Source of the DNA: Tricholomella constricta
Taxonomy: Eukaryota > Basidiomycota > Agaricomycetes > Agaricales > Lyophyllaceae
Length of the DNA stretch: 64,000 nt
Assembly: GCA_013368375.1 (NCBI GenBank)
Contig: JAACJP010000027.1
Span: forward strand, 372,001 to 436,000
Direction: 5' to 3'
In this document: positions 44,008-57,402 of the stretch, one piece after another
How the letters are laid out: every line of letters begins with the position of its first letter
Numbering within the stretch: position 1 is the stretch's first letter
The notes under the pieces: generated by a model
What the model was told of the DNA's origin: nothing
Database searches by the model: none
The model's input: only the letters and a program-made list of their open reading frames with translations
Position numbers and translations under genes: made by a program

Positions 44008-46601
44008 TTAAGACGGCCCCAGGCCTTCTTCTGATTTTTCAGAAATGTCAGTATCACTGGGAATAGGCGGACCAGCATAATGATAGCGCCCATCTGTCCA
44101 GTCAAGTCATTCTCAGTCCATTCACGAAGGAGTCATGAAGAGGACCTACTAATCATGTACCACCCAGCACTGATGAACGCAAACCCAACAAAAACCACAC
44201 TCGCATAATCTGTGCTCATGAGAATCAGCGCCACTGCCTTGACATGACGAAACGTAGCCACCCACTCATCGTTACTTGGGTGACTGGTACGACCGCCGGC
44301 ATCGAGAAGAGGACGATCTCAAACGAGACCCACAGTAGCGCAACGGCATTGATCACCCATCCCCATCTCCCGAGCGAGAACCGCGCGTCCTCCATCTCCT
44401 TCCTCCCCTTGCCATTGAAGAGGAGGATGGCAATGGGCATGGCATAGCTCGCGCCGAGGCAGATGACGGCGACTCCGACGAATGCGTTGAAGGCGGCGCT
44501 GGATCCGAGGTAGATGAGCCCGAGGAGGAGTTGGATCGCCGTCGACAGCAAATGGGCGTTGAGTGGTACTGCGGAGGGGTCCTCGGCTTGTCCATCGTGG
44601 TTGGAGCGCGAGATGCGGGCAAAGGTGGTGTGGAAGGGGATGGCTTTGTCCCGTGCGAAGCTCCAGGTGGCACGCGAAGCGGCGCAACAGATAGATATGG
44701 CGCAGAATATGCCGATACCGAAGACTGCGCCCGTGGTTACAGTTGTTGAGGACGCGCGTGCTTGTGCTTAGAGGCATGAAGGACTTACTGATGAACCACT
44801 GAGAGAGGCAATGGCGATTCAGTGACGGTTCAGATACATCATGGAAAATGAAAAACTTACTATCCCAAATCCACCAGATTGCGATCCCATAATGAGAGTG
44901 AACATGACACCGATGGGTTGCCCTCCAGGCACTACATGATACTTGTTCAGAATATGCGTGCAAGAGATTGGATGTACATACCAGCGAGAAGGGTCTCGAT
45001 GTCAGGAAGTGTGAATACGATAGGGAGGAGGAAGACGAGGCCGCTGATGGCACCGATTGGAATAGAATATACCATTGCTCGGGGCACCTGAATCGCAGGG
45101 TCGCGCACTTCTTCGGCCATGCTCGTTACTAAGGTGAATCATGGATGAAGAATTAAAATTGTATTTTGTAGTACGAAAGTTGAGCTTACTCATTCCAATT
45201 GCGGAGTATGTGTATGCTGAAAAAAAAAATCGATTAATGATGGCCTATAAGGGTGTCTAGAAACGTGCCAGGCTGTTTTACGCCGAGCGCACTGTTCAGG
45301 CAGAACAACGTTAAACAAGAATTGAGATTATACACACTGGTAACAACCCAATGAAGAACGTCCATCCGGGTGTCCACCCCGATACGGAGGCGTCAAAGTG
45401 CCCTAATGCAAAAGAGGCGGAACGACGGCCGGCGGCCGCCTTTACTGATAAGGCGATTAAAATAACTTGTGCGAAAGGTTTGTCGATTGTGAGTCTGAAC
45501 AGAGATCGGAAGGACAGGATGGGACTGTACCAATTATTCCAAAGAGGGTCCAGAACGCAGATAATACCTAGGATCAGATGAGCTTTAATTAGTCTAGAAT
45601 TGGGGCACAGGAAGTACGTCTATTGCAGGAAGAAGCTTGTTCAAGAACATGACGAATATACTCGTGAACACTGTTACCGCGACAAAAATAAGATCTGTAC
45701 AACACGCAAAGATTAAATCTTTGAATTAATTATCGAAGCATGAGCGCCGGTTACTCACAGGTTTGCCACGGTGTCGCGACCCACTCTGGATGAAATATCC
45801 CAGCACCCGCCACCATGAGCTGTGCTGTTCCCTACCGTAGGATGCAAGATCAGTCGAGTTCCCTCTACTTCAAGGTGATTTGAGAATGGTCTCACAAATG
45901 TCACAGACAAGCTGATTGTCCAGACACCCACGGTATAAAGCCAACCGTTGATCCACGAGACCAAAAGGCGGTACTTTGGAGGCGCGAGGCGGTAACACCA
46001 GTAATAAGCACCTGCCGACGTTGGGTACTTTGAGCAGATCTCGGCAAGGGACAGAGCCAAGGGCTGAGTAAGAACTGAGACCAGGAGCCAACTTGAAATA
46101 GCAACATATAGAAGTGAACGTGTGAGATTCGAAAGAGATTGAATGAATTGCGCACCCCCATATGATAGTCGCAGGCCCACCACCGATGAGTGAAGTGGCA
46201 ATGGGCGCCGATAAGCCGTATGCTGTAATAGATAACGTATGTCATGAGATCGACAGTGCGCAATAGAATAGGTACACTTACGTACGGCCATGATGGCTAA
46301 CAGTAATGGGGGTTGGCGATGATAGTATTGAACAACATTGCAAGGACCTCACCGAGCGTCACTAGTAGAATTTTTGAGCTGGTCCATTCAACAGCAGATG
46401 TCTGAGTGCCAGGACTTACTAAATAGGATGTGAAAGAGCCCACGAGACTGTCACGATGTGAACAGAGATGCTAACGAACAGAAAAATGACCCAACGTACA
46501 CGCGAGAGTTCCTGTTTGTATCCAAGATTTTCGAGTCGTAGTACGACATCGAGGGATACAGGCGTGCCACCTTTTTCGTGGGTTGAAAGTTCAGATAGCA
46601 T
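44008..46601 (-). CDS. APC-superfamily permease (GABA/choline/polyamine type)
   Basis: Seventeen exons from 46601-46500 to 44093-44008 give 537 residues. They include microexons 46361-46353 (9 nt), 46296-46282 (15 nt) and 44798-44789 (10 nt), all fixed by phase and by the conserved FMTLAIMAVPYGLSAPIATS. Other marks: LENLGYKQELSRS, LALSLAEICSKYPTSAGAYY, YTYSAIGMITSMAEEVRDPA, FGIGIFCAISICCAASRATW, LGLIYLGSSAAFNAFVGVAV and LGASYAMPIAILL. About 12 membrane helices are expected. Relatives (Uga4, Hnm1, polyamine permeases) import amino-nitrogen compounds or choline at the plasma membrane; the substrate cannot be told. The C-terminus is short and hydrophilic. A broken partial copy lies at 57663-58268. 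Confidence 0.92.
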
Positions 46602-47180
46602 AAGGACGTGGTGCAAAAGACGGAGCAAGCTAAATCGGAATGCAGTGCGCCTTTATCAGGCGCTCCAACTCCTCTCCGATACTATTGGAGGGATTATATA
46701 TCCTTAGGAGGAAGTTGGATCATGTTCTCGAAAGGGAATCACGTCGACGTATGAGAAGCTGACTTGGACTGAACATGTGGCAGCGTAATCTGCCTGTGCT
46801 TTGATCTGTGATATTCTTAGAAGAGGGCCTAAATTGTCTTTATCGCTGTCTTATATAGTATACTCATACAGGGTAGCATACCTTGGAAGCAATTATTCGA
46901 CAAATAGAGCGAGAAGGTAACGCGACCGCGACGGGCCCATTATCTGTCCCTGAAATGATGATCATCAAAAGAACGAAAAAAACGCCACAACTTGCAATTC
47001 TCTGACCTGAAATTCCCAAATCTACATCGATAGAAAGGCCACAGAATTAGAACGCCTTCGCAGTTCCTCGTTTCTCGAGTTGTCCGCGCCGTCTTCGTCT
47101 CCTCCTTTGTTTGGCAAAATCTGAGCTGGTAAATAAGCGTCCCAATCGCTTACATAAGATTTTCAGGTTTCCCGTTCGCC
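46602..47180. other. Divergent promoter region, permease / NST1
   Basis: 579 bp between divergent ATGs. No gene seen; promoters inferred from position. Confidence 0.45.
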
Positions 47181-50100
47181 ATGCCCGCAAATCGTACAGC
47201 TACGGCACAACAGCCCCCTCCAAGCTCAGTTTCAATTGGAAAAAAGCCTATGGCCTATCCCCCACAGCCAGCTGCTCAGCAGCAGCAGCAGAGGAGCGCT
47301 CGGGCGGCGTCAAAGGCTCCACTGGCGTACCCAATTCAACAGCAAGGGCAGCAGCCAGCCCACCCGCACCCTCATCACCATCCCTCGCCAACACCGTCGA
47401 ATGCAAAGGGAAGGCCACCAGCCCCAGCCGCGGGAGGGCCGAATCCGGCGCCAGCAGCAAAGGCCAACAAGATCTGGAGTACGAGCACAACCGAGGAACG
47501 TGAGCGTATAAAGGATTTTTGGTTGGGCCTGGGCGAGGAGGAGCGGAGGAGCCTTGTCAAGATCGAAAAGGACACGGTGCTGCGCAAGATGAAGGAGCAG
47601 CAGAAACACAGCTGCAGCTGTGCCGTGTGTGGCCGGAAACGGTCGGTGGCGAGCCCGATTTTGCTTTTTCTTGATCGATTTTGATTTTTTACCAGAAACG
47701 CGATAGAGGAAGAGCTCGAGGTACTGTACGATGCTTATTACGAAGAGCTAGAACAGTACGCGAACTACCAGCAGCGTTACGTCTCTTCCGGCGGGACCAT
47801 CCCTCCGCCCCCCGGGCCCGGGCCCTTTCCTGGCAGCGTGGAGCTCGACAAGAACGGTGTGGTTGTAGGTCACAACGGTGCGGCTAAGCGTTCTGCGAAA
47901 CCCGCGAAACAGGTGAATGGTCGCAAGATAACGGCTGTGCCCCCAGCCGCTCTTCCACCCCATCTCCATGGCCATCATCCGCATCCGCACCCGCACGTGC
48001 ATCCACATGGAAAGGAAAGTGAGTTTGATGATGACGACGAGGCCGGGGAAGACGAGTATGAGGAGGAGGAGGAGGAGGAGTATGAAGAAGAAGAAGAAGA
48101 GGAGGAGGAGGAGGAAGAGGAAGATGACGATGGTCAGGAGGAGGAAGATGACGACGAGGATGAACGACGACGTCAGGCTGCACGGAGGGCCATCAAAGGC
48201 AACAAAGCCGCTGGGAGGCGGGGTGGCGGCCCTCCTGTTCTCCCTATTCCTGCCGCGAAAGCCAATGGGAGAGTTAACGGTGTGGAACCCAAAGCATCGG
48301 ACGGTTTGTTTAACATCAAGAACAGCCTGACTGTCACCGGTACGTCGTTTCTTTTTTGGCAGACTGTTTCCGTTCAATCTCCTTTCAGGCCCGGGTAACA
48401 TTCTTACTGTGGCGGACGATCTCTTGAAGAACGATGGTCAAAAGTTCCTCGAGATGATGGAACAGCTTGCGGAGCGACGGATGCAACGGGAGGAGGAGGC
48501 CGCAGGTGATGTGGAGGATGATAGTGATGAAGATGACGAGGACGACAGGGGTCCGCGGCAACGAAGGGGTGATGAGGATGATGAGGACGATGACGAGGAA
48601 GACGATGAGGATGATGAGGACGACGAGGATGATGAGGATGATGAGGACGACGAAGATGAGGAGGAGGTATGTTGTATCACCCTGGCAACAGTGACGTAGG
48701 ATTTGTCGAACTGACGCACCTTTCCAGGCGATGACGGAGGAGCAGAAATCGGAAGAGGGTAAACGGATGTTCTCGATCTTCGCAGCGCGGATGTTCGAGC
48801 AGCGTGTTCTGCAGGCTTATCGGGAGAAGGTCGCTCAAGAACGGCAACTTCAGCTGCTACGCGAGCTCGAGGATGAAGACAAGTTGACAAAGGAGCGCGA
48901 GGCGAAGAAGCAGACGCAAAATCAGAAAAAGAAGGACAAACGGAAGTATGTATCTGTGTCATTCAATTTTCCACTTCTTCCAGCTCTCCATGGATTCTCG
49001 GTTTCTCGCCTTTCCTCCGGTGGAGAATAATTCTGATTATTTTCTTTCTCCAACTAGGCAACAAAAACAAGCCAAAGATGAAGAGCGAGCGGCGAAGCTT
49101 GCGGAGAAGGCTGCAGAAGATGCAGCCCAGAAAGCGCGTCAAGCATCCCAGGAGGAGGAGAATCGAAAGAAGCGTGAAGAGGAGCGCGCCCGCCGGGAGA
49201 CCGCAAAGAAAGCGGCGGAAGAGGAACGTGCAAGGAAGGAGGAGGAGAAGCGCAAGCGGGTGCAGGAAGAGAAAGAGCGAGAAGCTGAACGTGAGCGCAA
49301 GAAGCGTGAAAAGGAGGAAAGAATGAGGGCGGAGAGGCGGGACAGAGAGGAGAAGGAGAGGCGGCTGAAAGAGGAGAAGGAGGCACGTCTTGCAAAGGAA
49401 AGAGAAGAGAGGCTTGAGCGGGAACGCGTTGAGAAGGAGAAGGCTGAAAAGGCGCGTCAGGAGAGGCTTGAGAAGGAGCAAGCCGAGAAGGCTGAACGTG
49501 AAAAGGAGAGGGAGAAGAAGCTCGCCAAGGAAAGGGAGGAGAAGGCAGAGAAAGAGGCGCGCGAAAGACTTGCCATGCAGCACCAACAGCAGCGCAATAT
49601 TGCTTCGCCATCGGCGGCAGGGAATAGCAATAACAAGGCTGCGACTGGTCGTATTGGAGGGGCGCGGAACAACGCCGTAGCCTCGGGCTCCTCCTCCAAC
49701 AATCAGCGCTCCACACCTGGCATCAACCTGCACGTCAACGGCACCACACCTAAGAAGATTCTCAATAAAGTGTCTCCCATCTCCCCGTCCGCCTCTGCTC
49801 CTGTCGTGGGTCAAGCTTCCCGCCAGCACCAGCACCAGCATCCATCGCGCGGTAACATGATGATGTCACAGCCTCAAACGCCTATCACTCCTCAAATGCC
49901 GAATCATATCCCGCCTCTTGGCCAGCCACCAATCATGTACCAAGGAGCTCCTGGAATGATCCCCCCGCCCATGTCACCCCGCATTCAACAAGGCTTCGCG
50001 CCCATGGGATACGGTTTTGGTAGCCCCAGCCTTCAGCAGCAGCACCAACACCCTGGACAGCCAGGACTTGCACCCTCCGCCCTCCCACGCAATTTCGCAG

Positions 50101-50858
50101 CTGGTGGCGGCCCGGCCTTTGACCCTCCGTTCAACCGTGGTCCTGTACCTGTTGCACCCATAGGCCCCCCGCCAAAGGCTAAGCCCCTCTCCTCGTCACC
50201 CTCCGCTCCGTCTATGCTCTCGCTTGCTCCAGGCCAAGGCCGCCGCGGCTCTCTTCTTCTCACAAGCGATCCTGGCCCCATCGGCCGCCCCGTCATTGCG
50301 CCCATCGCACGACCAAGCGTTTCTGGGACTTCCAATAGCAATGGCGAAGGAAGCTCGGGCTCTGGCTCGCCCATCCGCTCTCCGAGCCCCAAAGGCGTGT
50401 TCGGCTCGTCGGCACTCGTGGAGGATGGCGATGAGGTCGTCAAGGCACCTACGGGGCGGAGGAGCGGGACTGCACCCATGCCCATCGGAACTGGTATGGG
50501 GATCGGGGTTGGACCCATTGGTGCTGGGGTTGGGTCGGTGGGACAAGGATGGGGGCCTGCGAGCCCAAGGAGCGCTGTTGGTGAGAGGACACCGTGGGGT
50601 GCGCCGGCCGGCGCGGCCCCGCCTGGGTTTGGCGCCGCGCGACCGATTGGGCCGCCGCCGCCTGTGGGCCCGTTGAACACACAGCATCATCCTCAGCAGC
50701 CGATCGGTTCGATGTGGGGTAGTGCGGGAGCGGGGCCGGGGCCAGGGCCAGGGTCGGGTGGTCAGGAGTGGCACTCGCCTGCTGGGAGTTATTTTAGCCC
50801 CAATCAGTTCTCCTCGAACCTCAATACGGCATCTCCACCTCCCAACACTGGGAATTGA
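47181..50858 (+). CDS. NST1: Stress response protein Nst1
   Basis: Five exons: 47181-47641, 47696-48339, 48389-48666, 48728-48945 and 49058-50858, giving 1133 residues, the usual Nst1 length in filamentous fungi. A conserved N-terminal block ([35 protein letters not shown]) is followed by [16 protein letters not shown], long Glu/Asp runs, [13 protein letters not shown] and [21 protein letters not shown] ~180-residue Lys/Arg/Glu coiled coil (about 540-720) and a Pro/Gly/Gln tail complete it. In yeast Nst1 acts as a negative regulator of salt tolerance and links to P-bodies and splicing factor Msl1. GAG/GAT triplet repeats in 48050-48130 and 48520-48665 encode the acidic runs and may vary in length between strains. 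Confidence 0.93.
48520..48666 (+). repeat. GAT/GAG/GAC triplet repeat in NST1
   Basis: A near-pure purine-rich triplet tract encodes an Asp/Glu run of more than 40 residues. A similar shorter tract lies at about 48058-48170. Confidence 0.85.
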
Positions 50859-51946
50859 TTTGCTGTATTCAATGGTCAACCAGGCTGTTTCCCTGCTCGT
50901 CCTTTCTTTTTTTTTTTTCCCGTCATGCTCTCTGTCTCCTTCCTCCCAATTCATTAACACATTACATATATGCATCGAGCCTCCCTCCCCCTTCACCTCT
51001 CACATTATCGATCGATCGTCTCGCTCCGCATGTCACTGTTGCACCCTTGACACTCTTTGATTGGCTACTTTTGTCTCTCCGTCCATCTGATGTCCTCTGA
51101 AACTCTCCGTCTCCATCCATCCTCAATTCTCAGTCCATTATTCTCAGTTCCTCAGTCTCTGATCGTCTTGATGCAATTGCTTATCCTCTCACGTATAAAC
51201 TCTCTCCCCCCATTCACATAGTACTGCTTATTATGGAAGATCGCATAACAACAATTCTGCAATAAAGTCAATCATCTCATAATCCCGGTCTTGGCCGTGC
51301 TAGACAGACAAACAGACATTCTATCTTATAGTGTAGTTGAGAAGGTTGTTGGGGGCGTTTTTAAGGTTGAACGTTGAGCGCTTAGCTTGTGGCAGCCACA
51401 CCGGGGAGGAGGTGGTGAGGTTTATGTAAGCGGACAGAACTTTAAAAAGCAGCTAGCGTAGACTCGTCCCCGGGCCGTGACCAGGGAATTTACAGCTAAA
51501 TTCAGAACGATAGGCCCCTCCTTGGAGTCTTGGACACATGAGGAAAGGTCCACTGTACCGATTTGGGATGCGAGGTGATCGTGGTGGAATAAATACGCTC
51601 ATCGAACACTCCTCATGGGATCTCTGCGGCTGTGGAGTACGCTGGAACTTGGAAGATGTACCTCGACGGGTGTGGGTGTGAGATATAGATTTACAAGAAC
51701 AGGTTTGTGGGGGGAAGAGACAAAGGTTAGATTCAGTGATCGGGGACGTGTGCAGTCTGTCCGTAGAAAGTATGCTACTGCACGAGGCTGGGAAGAACCC
51801 CACTTGCTGGGCGGCCCAGAAGATTGGCACCCAGGCGTGGGAAGACCCGGCAAATGGGGTCCTGGATTCTCGCTTTTGCCGCTGCGACCAGGCTGACCCT
51901 TTCATTCTCGCACGCATACGGGCCAGCGCGACCACCAGCCTGACCG
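50859..51946. other. NST1 3' flank and velvet gene upstream region
   Basis: 1.09 kb. The first half is pyrimidine-rich. A minus-strand frame at 51453-51935 has no recognisable product. Upstream introns or a long 5' UTR of the velvet gene could lie here. Confidence 0.4.
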
Positions 51947-54900
51947 ATGGCTACCCCTTCGACCAGCACCGGCCTACTCAGTGCTTCTACGAACAACAAC
52001 TATGCCCTGCACCGCGACAGACTGTGAGTATTCCCTCCCGCACCGATACCACGGAGTCGGGTCTCCTATTCGTATTATTCATATGTATACCTCTGCTGGC
52101 TGGATCCCATTTACTCTCCCAACTCTCCGTAACCAGCCATGCTGACAAGAAGCTCCCGCAGGGAATACCACCTCACCGTGCGCCAGGAGCCCAAACAGGC
52201 ACGCATGTGTGGGGTCGGCGGCAAGGCCGACCGCCGCCCCATCGACCCCCCGCCCATCGTCCAGCTTCGAGTCATAGACCCCAATGCCTCTTCAAACAGA
52301 TCAGACCCGGCCCGTCACTCCTCGACCCCACCACCCGGGAGGAGAAGAAGGAACAGCGAGATGAGCGACGGCCGCACCGCGAGCCCTGGCACGCCAGGAA
52401 GAGATCGGGACAGAGACAGAGACAGGGATCGGGATCGGTGCGTTGTTTTCCGACACTCAGAAATACCATGCACATTGGAAGAACACACATTGCTCGTTTT
52501 CTTTTACACTTTGCCATTCATTTGCTTCGTGTCTTGCGTTTTTTTGACATATTATGCTCCGTAACTAGGCAATATGAATCATCCACATCGCCCTCATCGC
52601 ACCGTCCACGTTCGCCCCCTCCCGCCCGTGATCGCGATGACGAGCCCCCAACGGACGTCGCGGGTTACGCGCAGTCCTTCCTGCAAAACCCATATTATTT
52701 TATGTTTGCGAGCCTGGCGAAGCCGGACGATGACAAGGAGCTCCATTGGCTAAAGGTCTGTACCTTTAATTCTCCTGCGTGAAGAATCGAGTACCCCTTT
52801 TTTTTTATCCTTTATGCATCGGCAGATTGGCTACCTGCTGATCCTCATTATGCTTTCCCCGTCAATCTTTAATTATCACGGGTCTGATTCATGTGTTGCG
52901 GGACTCCATGTTCTTCAATTTTTACTTCTGTTACACATGGTATTGGAACCTTCGACATCAACTTAGGCTATCATTCGCCACATCTGCTGACCCCAATACC
53001 CTCTTCACCAGGATGGCCGAACGCGATGTACAACAGGTTCCGTCGTCTCGTCGCTTTACCATTTGAAGGACCCTCAATATGGCAACGGTGCGTCTATCTC
53101 AAGGCATCTCCATCTTCGATTTCGATTTTTCGTTCGTATATGCATAATGTCACTCAGATGATGGTACTCTATGCATTTTGTTCGTTTCTTTTTGGCGCAT
53201 ACAGCGTTTCTTTCATTTTGCTGTGCGCAGAAAGATCTCTTCTTACATTTACCCAGTCCTTCATCGCACTATTGTTCGCCTTTTTGGGGCGGCTACTCAT
53301 GCTTACAGTCACCTCTTGCTGAGCATAGAACCATCCTTTTTGCCCATATTCTTGACTTCTTTCTCCGTGCATACATCCCCTCTTTGCGCATATATCCTTG
53401 TCTCTGCGTTCTGTTAACCCTTTTCCGCCCATGCTCTTAGCATATACGCCCATTTCTTTTATTGTTTGCATCATCTTTCAGTCGTGCATATTCTTCATCA
53501 TTTCCTGTCTTACTCAATCGCGCATTATCTCTTGGCTAACTTATTCCCCTGCATATAGACGCGGGTTTCTTCGTCTTTCCAGATCTCAGCGTGCGTACCG
53601 AGGGTAGCTACCGTCTCAAGCTCAGTCTTTTCGAAGTCGTCGGGTAAGCCCTCTTTTAGCAGCACAAAGTGATTCACTGATTTACTCGAACCCCAAATCA
53701 CTTCTAGCAACAATGTACGGCACTGTAAATCCATTTACTCCGCCCCTTTCTATGTATACACCGCGAAAAAGTTCCCGGGCATGGAGGAGTCGACGCCGCT
53801 CTCATGTTCTCTTGCAGACCAGGGAATCAAGATTCGTATTCGGAAGGATATTCGCGTACGAAAACGGCCTATACAGGCGATCGAACATCCTTCCCTTCCC
53901 CCATACGCCAGTGCCAGTGCGGCCGGCGCAGGGTTCGGCAGCGAGCGCGACAAGGATAGGGACCGCGACAGAGAGCGAGAAAGAGAGCGGGAGAGGGAGA
54001 AAGAGAAGGACCGGGACCGGGATCGGGGTAAGGACAAGGATGATGACGAGGACATGGATGATGAAGACGACGAGGACAACGAAGACGATATTGGCGGTGG
54101 ACGTGGGAAATCGGCGCGGGGGAGGAACACGCATGGGCGGGACAAGGAGAGGGAACGTAGACGCGACAAGGACAGGGATCGCGAACGGGAAAAGGACAGA
54201 GACAGGGACCGTGATCGTGACCGGGATCGCGACATGTCTCCTGGTCCGGAGTCTGCGTCCACGTCTGTGGGCCGCAAAGCATCTAAGCGGAGTCGGACGG
54301 ACGACGGTCTCTCCGCACACGGCTCAAGCACGCCAACTTCCACGTTCCCGCCTTCTGCGATGGGGGGGACAAGCATGGGCATGGGCGAAGGGATTCCGCT
54401 GGGCCCTCCCAATGCACAGCCGATCCCCGTACCACAGCAGCACCCATGGCCCCCTTTGGCGACGGATCCGATGACGGGACCTCAGATTCCGCCACCGGCG
54501 CAAACTCAACAAGTTCCGCTTGCGCATGCTCTTGGTCAATCCCAGGGGCAACAAGGACATCCACAACAGGGGATCCCGCCGCCTCCGCCTCTGCCGCCGC
54601 CGCCTCCTGCAGGGCAGGAGATGATGAGTGGTGTTGGCTTGGGGGTGTTTGATGGGAGACAGCAGCAGCAGGGGGTGTATCAGGCCTATGAGCACCCACA
54701 GCAACAGCAATATGCGTACCCGGGGCAGCCTCAACAATCCCAACCTCAGCTTCATCCTCAGCCTCAGGTGCCATCGCAGCCACTGACGCCCGGGAGTCAG
54801 ATGCCTATGCCCATGGGCCCGCCGCCTCCGCCTCAACATCAGTTGCCGCCTCCACATTACGCTTCGTATGCTCTACCCAACCCAGCTCAAGTCTGGCAGC

Positions 54901-56642
54901 CGCCCCAACAGCAGCCAATGTATGACCCCTATGGGCAGTACGGCATGGCTCCCCCGCCCCACCAGCACCAGCACGCGCCCCCGCCACCTCACCCTATGCA
55001 ACATCAGCAGCATATGCACCCACACTACGGACAGCCGCTCCCGCCTCCGCCACACATGCAGATGGGCATGGGTATGCAGCACCCGCAGCATCACCCTCAA
55101 CATCCACAGCATCCCCACCCCCAGCAGCACCTCCACGCACCTCCGCCACGGTATGACTACTCCCATGCACCTGCACCTGGGCCCGGGGCGTCGTATCCGC
55201 CTCCACACCAACATTACCCGCCATACTATGATCCGCAGCAGCAGCACCAGGGCGTTTCGGCACCGTACACTGCGACTGCGCCTGCGGGTACATCCGGGCC
55301 AGGCCCCGCGGGACCGACGAATGGGAGTGCGTCTGCGGTGATCGGGACGGGCGCAGATAGTGGCACGCCGACACCCACACCCCCGGTGAATGCCAGTGTA
55401 GGTGGCACGGGCACACCTGCGCCTGCGTCCGCGACCGGTACAAGTGCGGGTGCGAGTGCGGGTGCGGTGCCTATGTCGGGTACCCCGCCCGCCGGAGCTG
55501 CAGTGGCTTCTGCTTATCCCGATTACGCGACGGGCGCGAATGCAGGCGCAGGCACGGGACCGGCTCCTGCGCCGGGACCGGGACCGGGAGGGTACCCTCC
55601 GCGAGGCGCATCGCCCCTGCGGGGGGGTGGGTACGCCCCGGCGCCGCCGTATTATATGCAACACGGGCATCATCCTCCGCCCCAGCACCAACACCAGCCC
55701 CAGCATCAGCACCAGCACCAGCATCAGCACCAGCACCAGCAGGCCCAGTCGCAGCACCCACAGCAGATGTACCCGCCGCCGCCGATGCCACCGATGCTAC
55801 CGCATATGCAGCACCAGCAGCACTATCATCATCCGCAGCCCCAGCCCCAGCCGCAAACTCAGCCTCAGCATCCGAGTCAGCATCAGAGGCAATATGCGCC
55901 TGCTGCGTCTGGACCCGCACCTGGCCCTGGGTACGGTGCGTACGGGGCGGGGTATGGCGCGCCCCCACCTGCCGATCCGTGGGGGACGCCTCCGGCGGGA
56001 GCTGGGTTCGGGAGCGGGGGTGGTGGTGGTTCGTGGGACACGTATGGGGGCCAGCAGCAGCAACAGCAGCAGCAAGGCCATGGCGGGCAGTCCAACGCTG
56101 TTGTGGGCGCGGTGGGGAGTCCTGGGGACCGGATACAGCTTGCGCCGCTGCGGGGAGAGGGCATGGGTTTGGGCATGGGCGGAGCTGGGACGGGTGCGGG
56201 GGCGGGGGCTGGCGGTGTTGGGGTTGGTGTTGGGGTTGGTGTTGGGGGGCTGTCTCCGGTGTTGCCTGGGGGGTATCCGGTTGTGCAGATTAGGAATAGT
56301 AGTCGGGATACGACGTACGGGAGTGGGCAGGGGCAGGGGATCTCGAGTTCGAGTTCGGGGACGGGGACGGGCCTCAGGCCTGAGGAGAGGAGGGAGGAGT
56401 GGGATCGCGATCGCGATCGCGATCGGGGAGAGCGAGGTCGGGACAGGGGGGAGAGGGTGTATCGTAAGGGAAGAGAGGGGAGCGATGGGAGGGAGCGGGA
56501 AAGGGAGAGGGATTTGAGGGACAAGGAGCATGACAAAGAGAGGGAGAGGGGGGATCGAGGGCGGGAGAGGGAGAGAGAGAGGGAAAGGGGGAAGAAAAAT
56601 CCTTTGAGCATCGGGAGTATCATCTCGGATGAGACGGGGTAG
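51947..56642 (+). CDS. Velvet-domain developmental regulator with ~900-residue low-complexity tail
   Basis: Six exons: 51947-52023, 52150-52437, 52569-52755, 53012-53087, 53559-53643 and 53708-56642, giving 1215 residues. The velvet domain (about 30-300) is complete: [113 protein letters not shown] and [15 protein letters not shown]. Velvet proteins bind DNA as dimers and coordinate development and secondary metabolism. This sequence looks closest to the VelC/VosA/VelB side, not VeA; I give no symbol. After it come a Lys/Arg/Asp/Glu region, a Pro/Gln/His/Gly-rich stretch and a terminal RD/RE repeat tail, all in one exon. A DR-repeat ([12 protein letters not shown]) also interrupts the domain. 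The 471-nt intron 53088-53558 is the longest here. Confidence 0.92.
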
Positions 56643-57402
56643 AGTCCGTCTCTTCTCTCTTTTACTGCAGTGAGTTACCCCAAAGGCCGAAGCATAATCC
56701 CCAGTCGAACTCGATCTAATGTGATTTATTTAGCTATGGCGCCTCCGCCGCCTTGTGTCTCGTACATTCACCTCCATACCGCTGCTATCCTCGCTTTCCG
56801 CCTGTTATCATCATTGTTCACTGTCATCCATCCCTCCTGTAACCTGAACGACTGAGCCTTCCATGCGCTCGCTAATCCATCCCTACGATACCACATCAAC
56901 ATCAACTTACTCTGCTCGCGTTTCGTCGTATTTTTGAATCCCCACCCCCCCCCCGGAGTTATGATTACCCCACACCCCAACCAAGGAAGGAAGGAAGGAA
57001 GTGCATCGAGTGCATTTTGTCGTTATCGGGATTGGGATTGGGATTGGTTTGTTTGTCGAAGTAGAAGTAGTATGTACTTTTTGCATCTGGGACTTTCATT
57101 TATATGTTTTTTTTTTCTTTTCCGATTTGCTTGGTTGGATCCCTGCTGCGTGCGGCTGATAAGATTTTGAATGTGTTCAATTTATATATAGGATTACCCA
57201 GCCGTTCTTGCGCCACAAACTTGACTATGTAATCCTGATATTCAATGGACCCGAGTTTTTGACGGGTCTTGTGGATCGGAACTCTTGACCAAGTACCGCT
57301 GACTCCTTTGAAAATTTCTTCAAATTCCTGTGTCAGTACTAGTTTGTCCTGTTGTGCTTCAAAGCTTCCGAGTCATTGTCGGCCTCTCCTCCCTGGTGTG
57401 TC
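56643..57402. other. Velvet gene 3' flank
   Basis: 760 bp with short homopolymers (poly-C at about 56944-56954, poly-T near 57106-57115) and no gene. Confidence 0.4.

Noticed and set aside
47748..48401. 217-codon minus-strand frame opposite NST1
   Set aside because: It is a shadow of the GAG/GAT triplet tract and has a low-complexity Leu/Phe/Ile composition.
51453..51935. 160-codon minus-strand frame before the velvet gene
   Set aside because: No recognisable motif, and it overlaps the likely 5' UTR.
54873..55757. 294-codon minus-strand frame opposite the velvet tail
   Set aside because: A low-complexity shadow of the CAG/CAC-rich coding strand.
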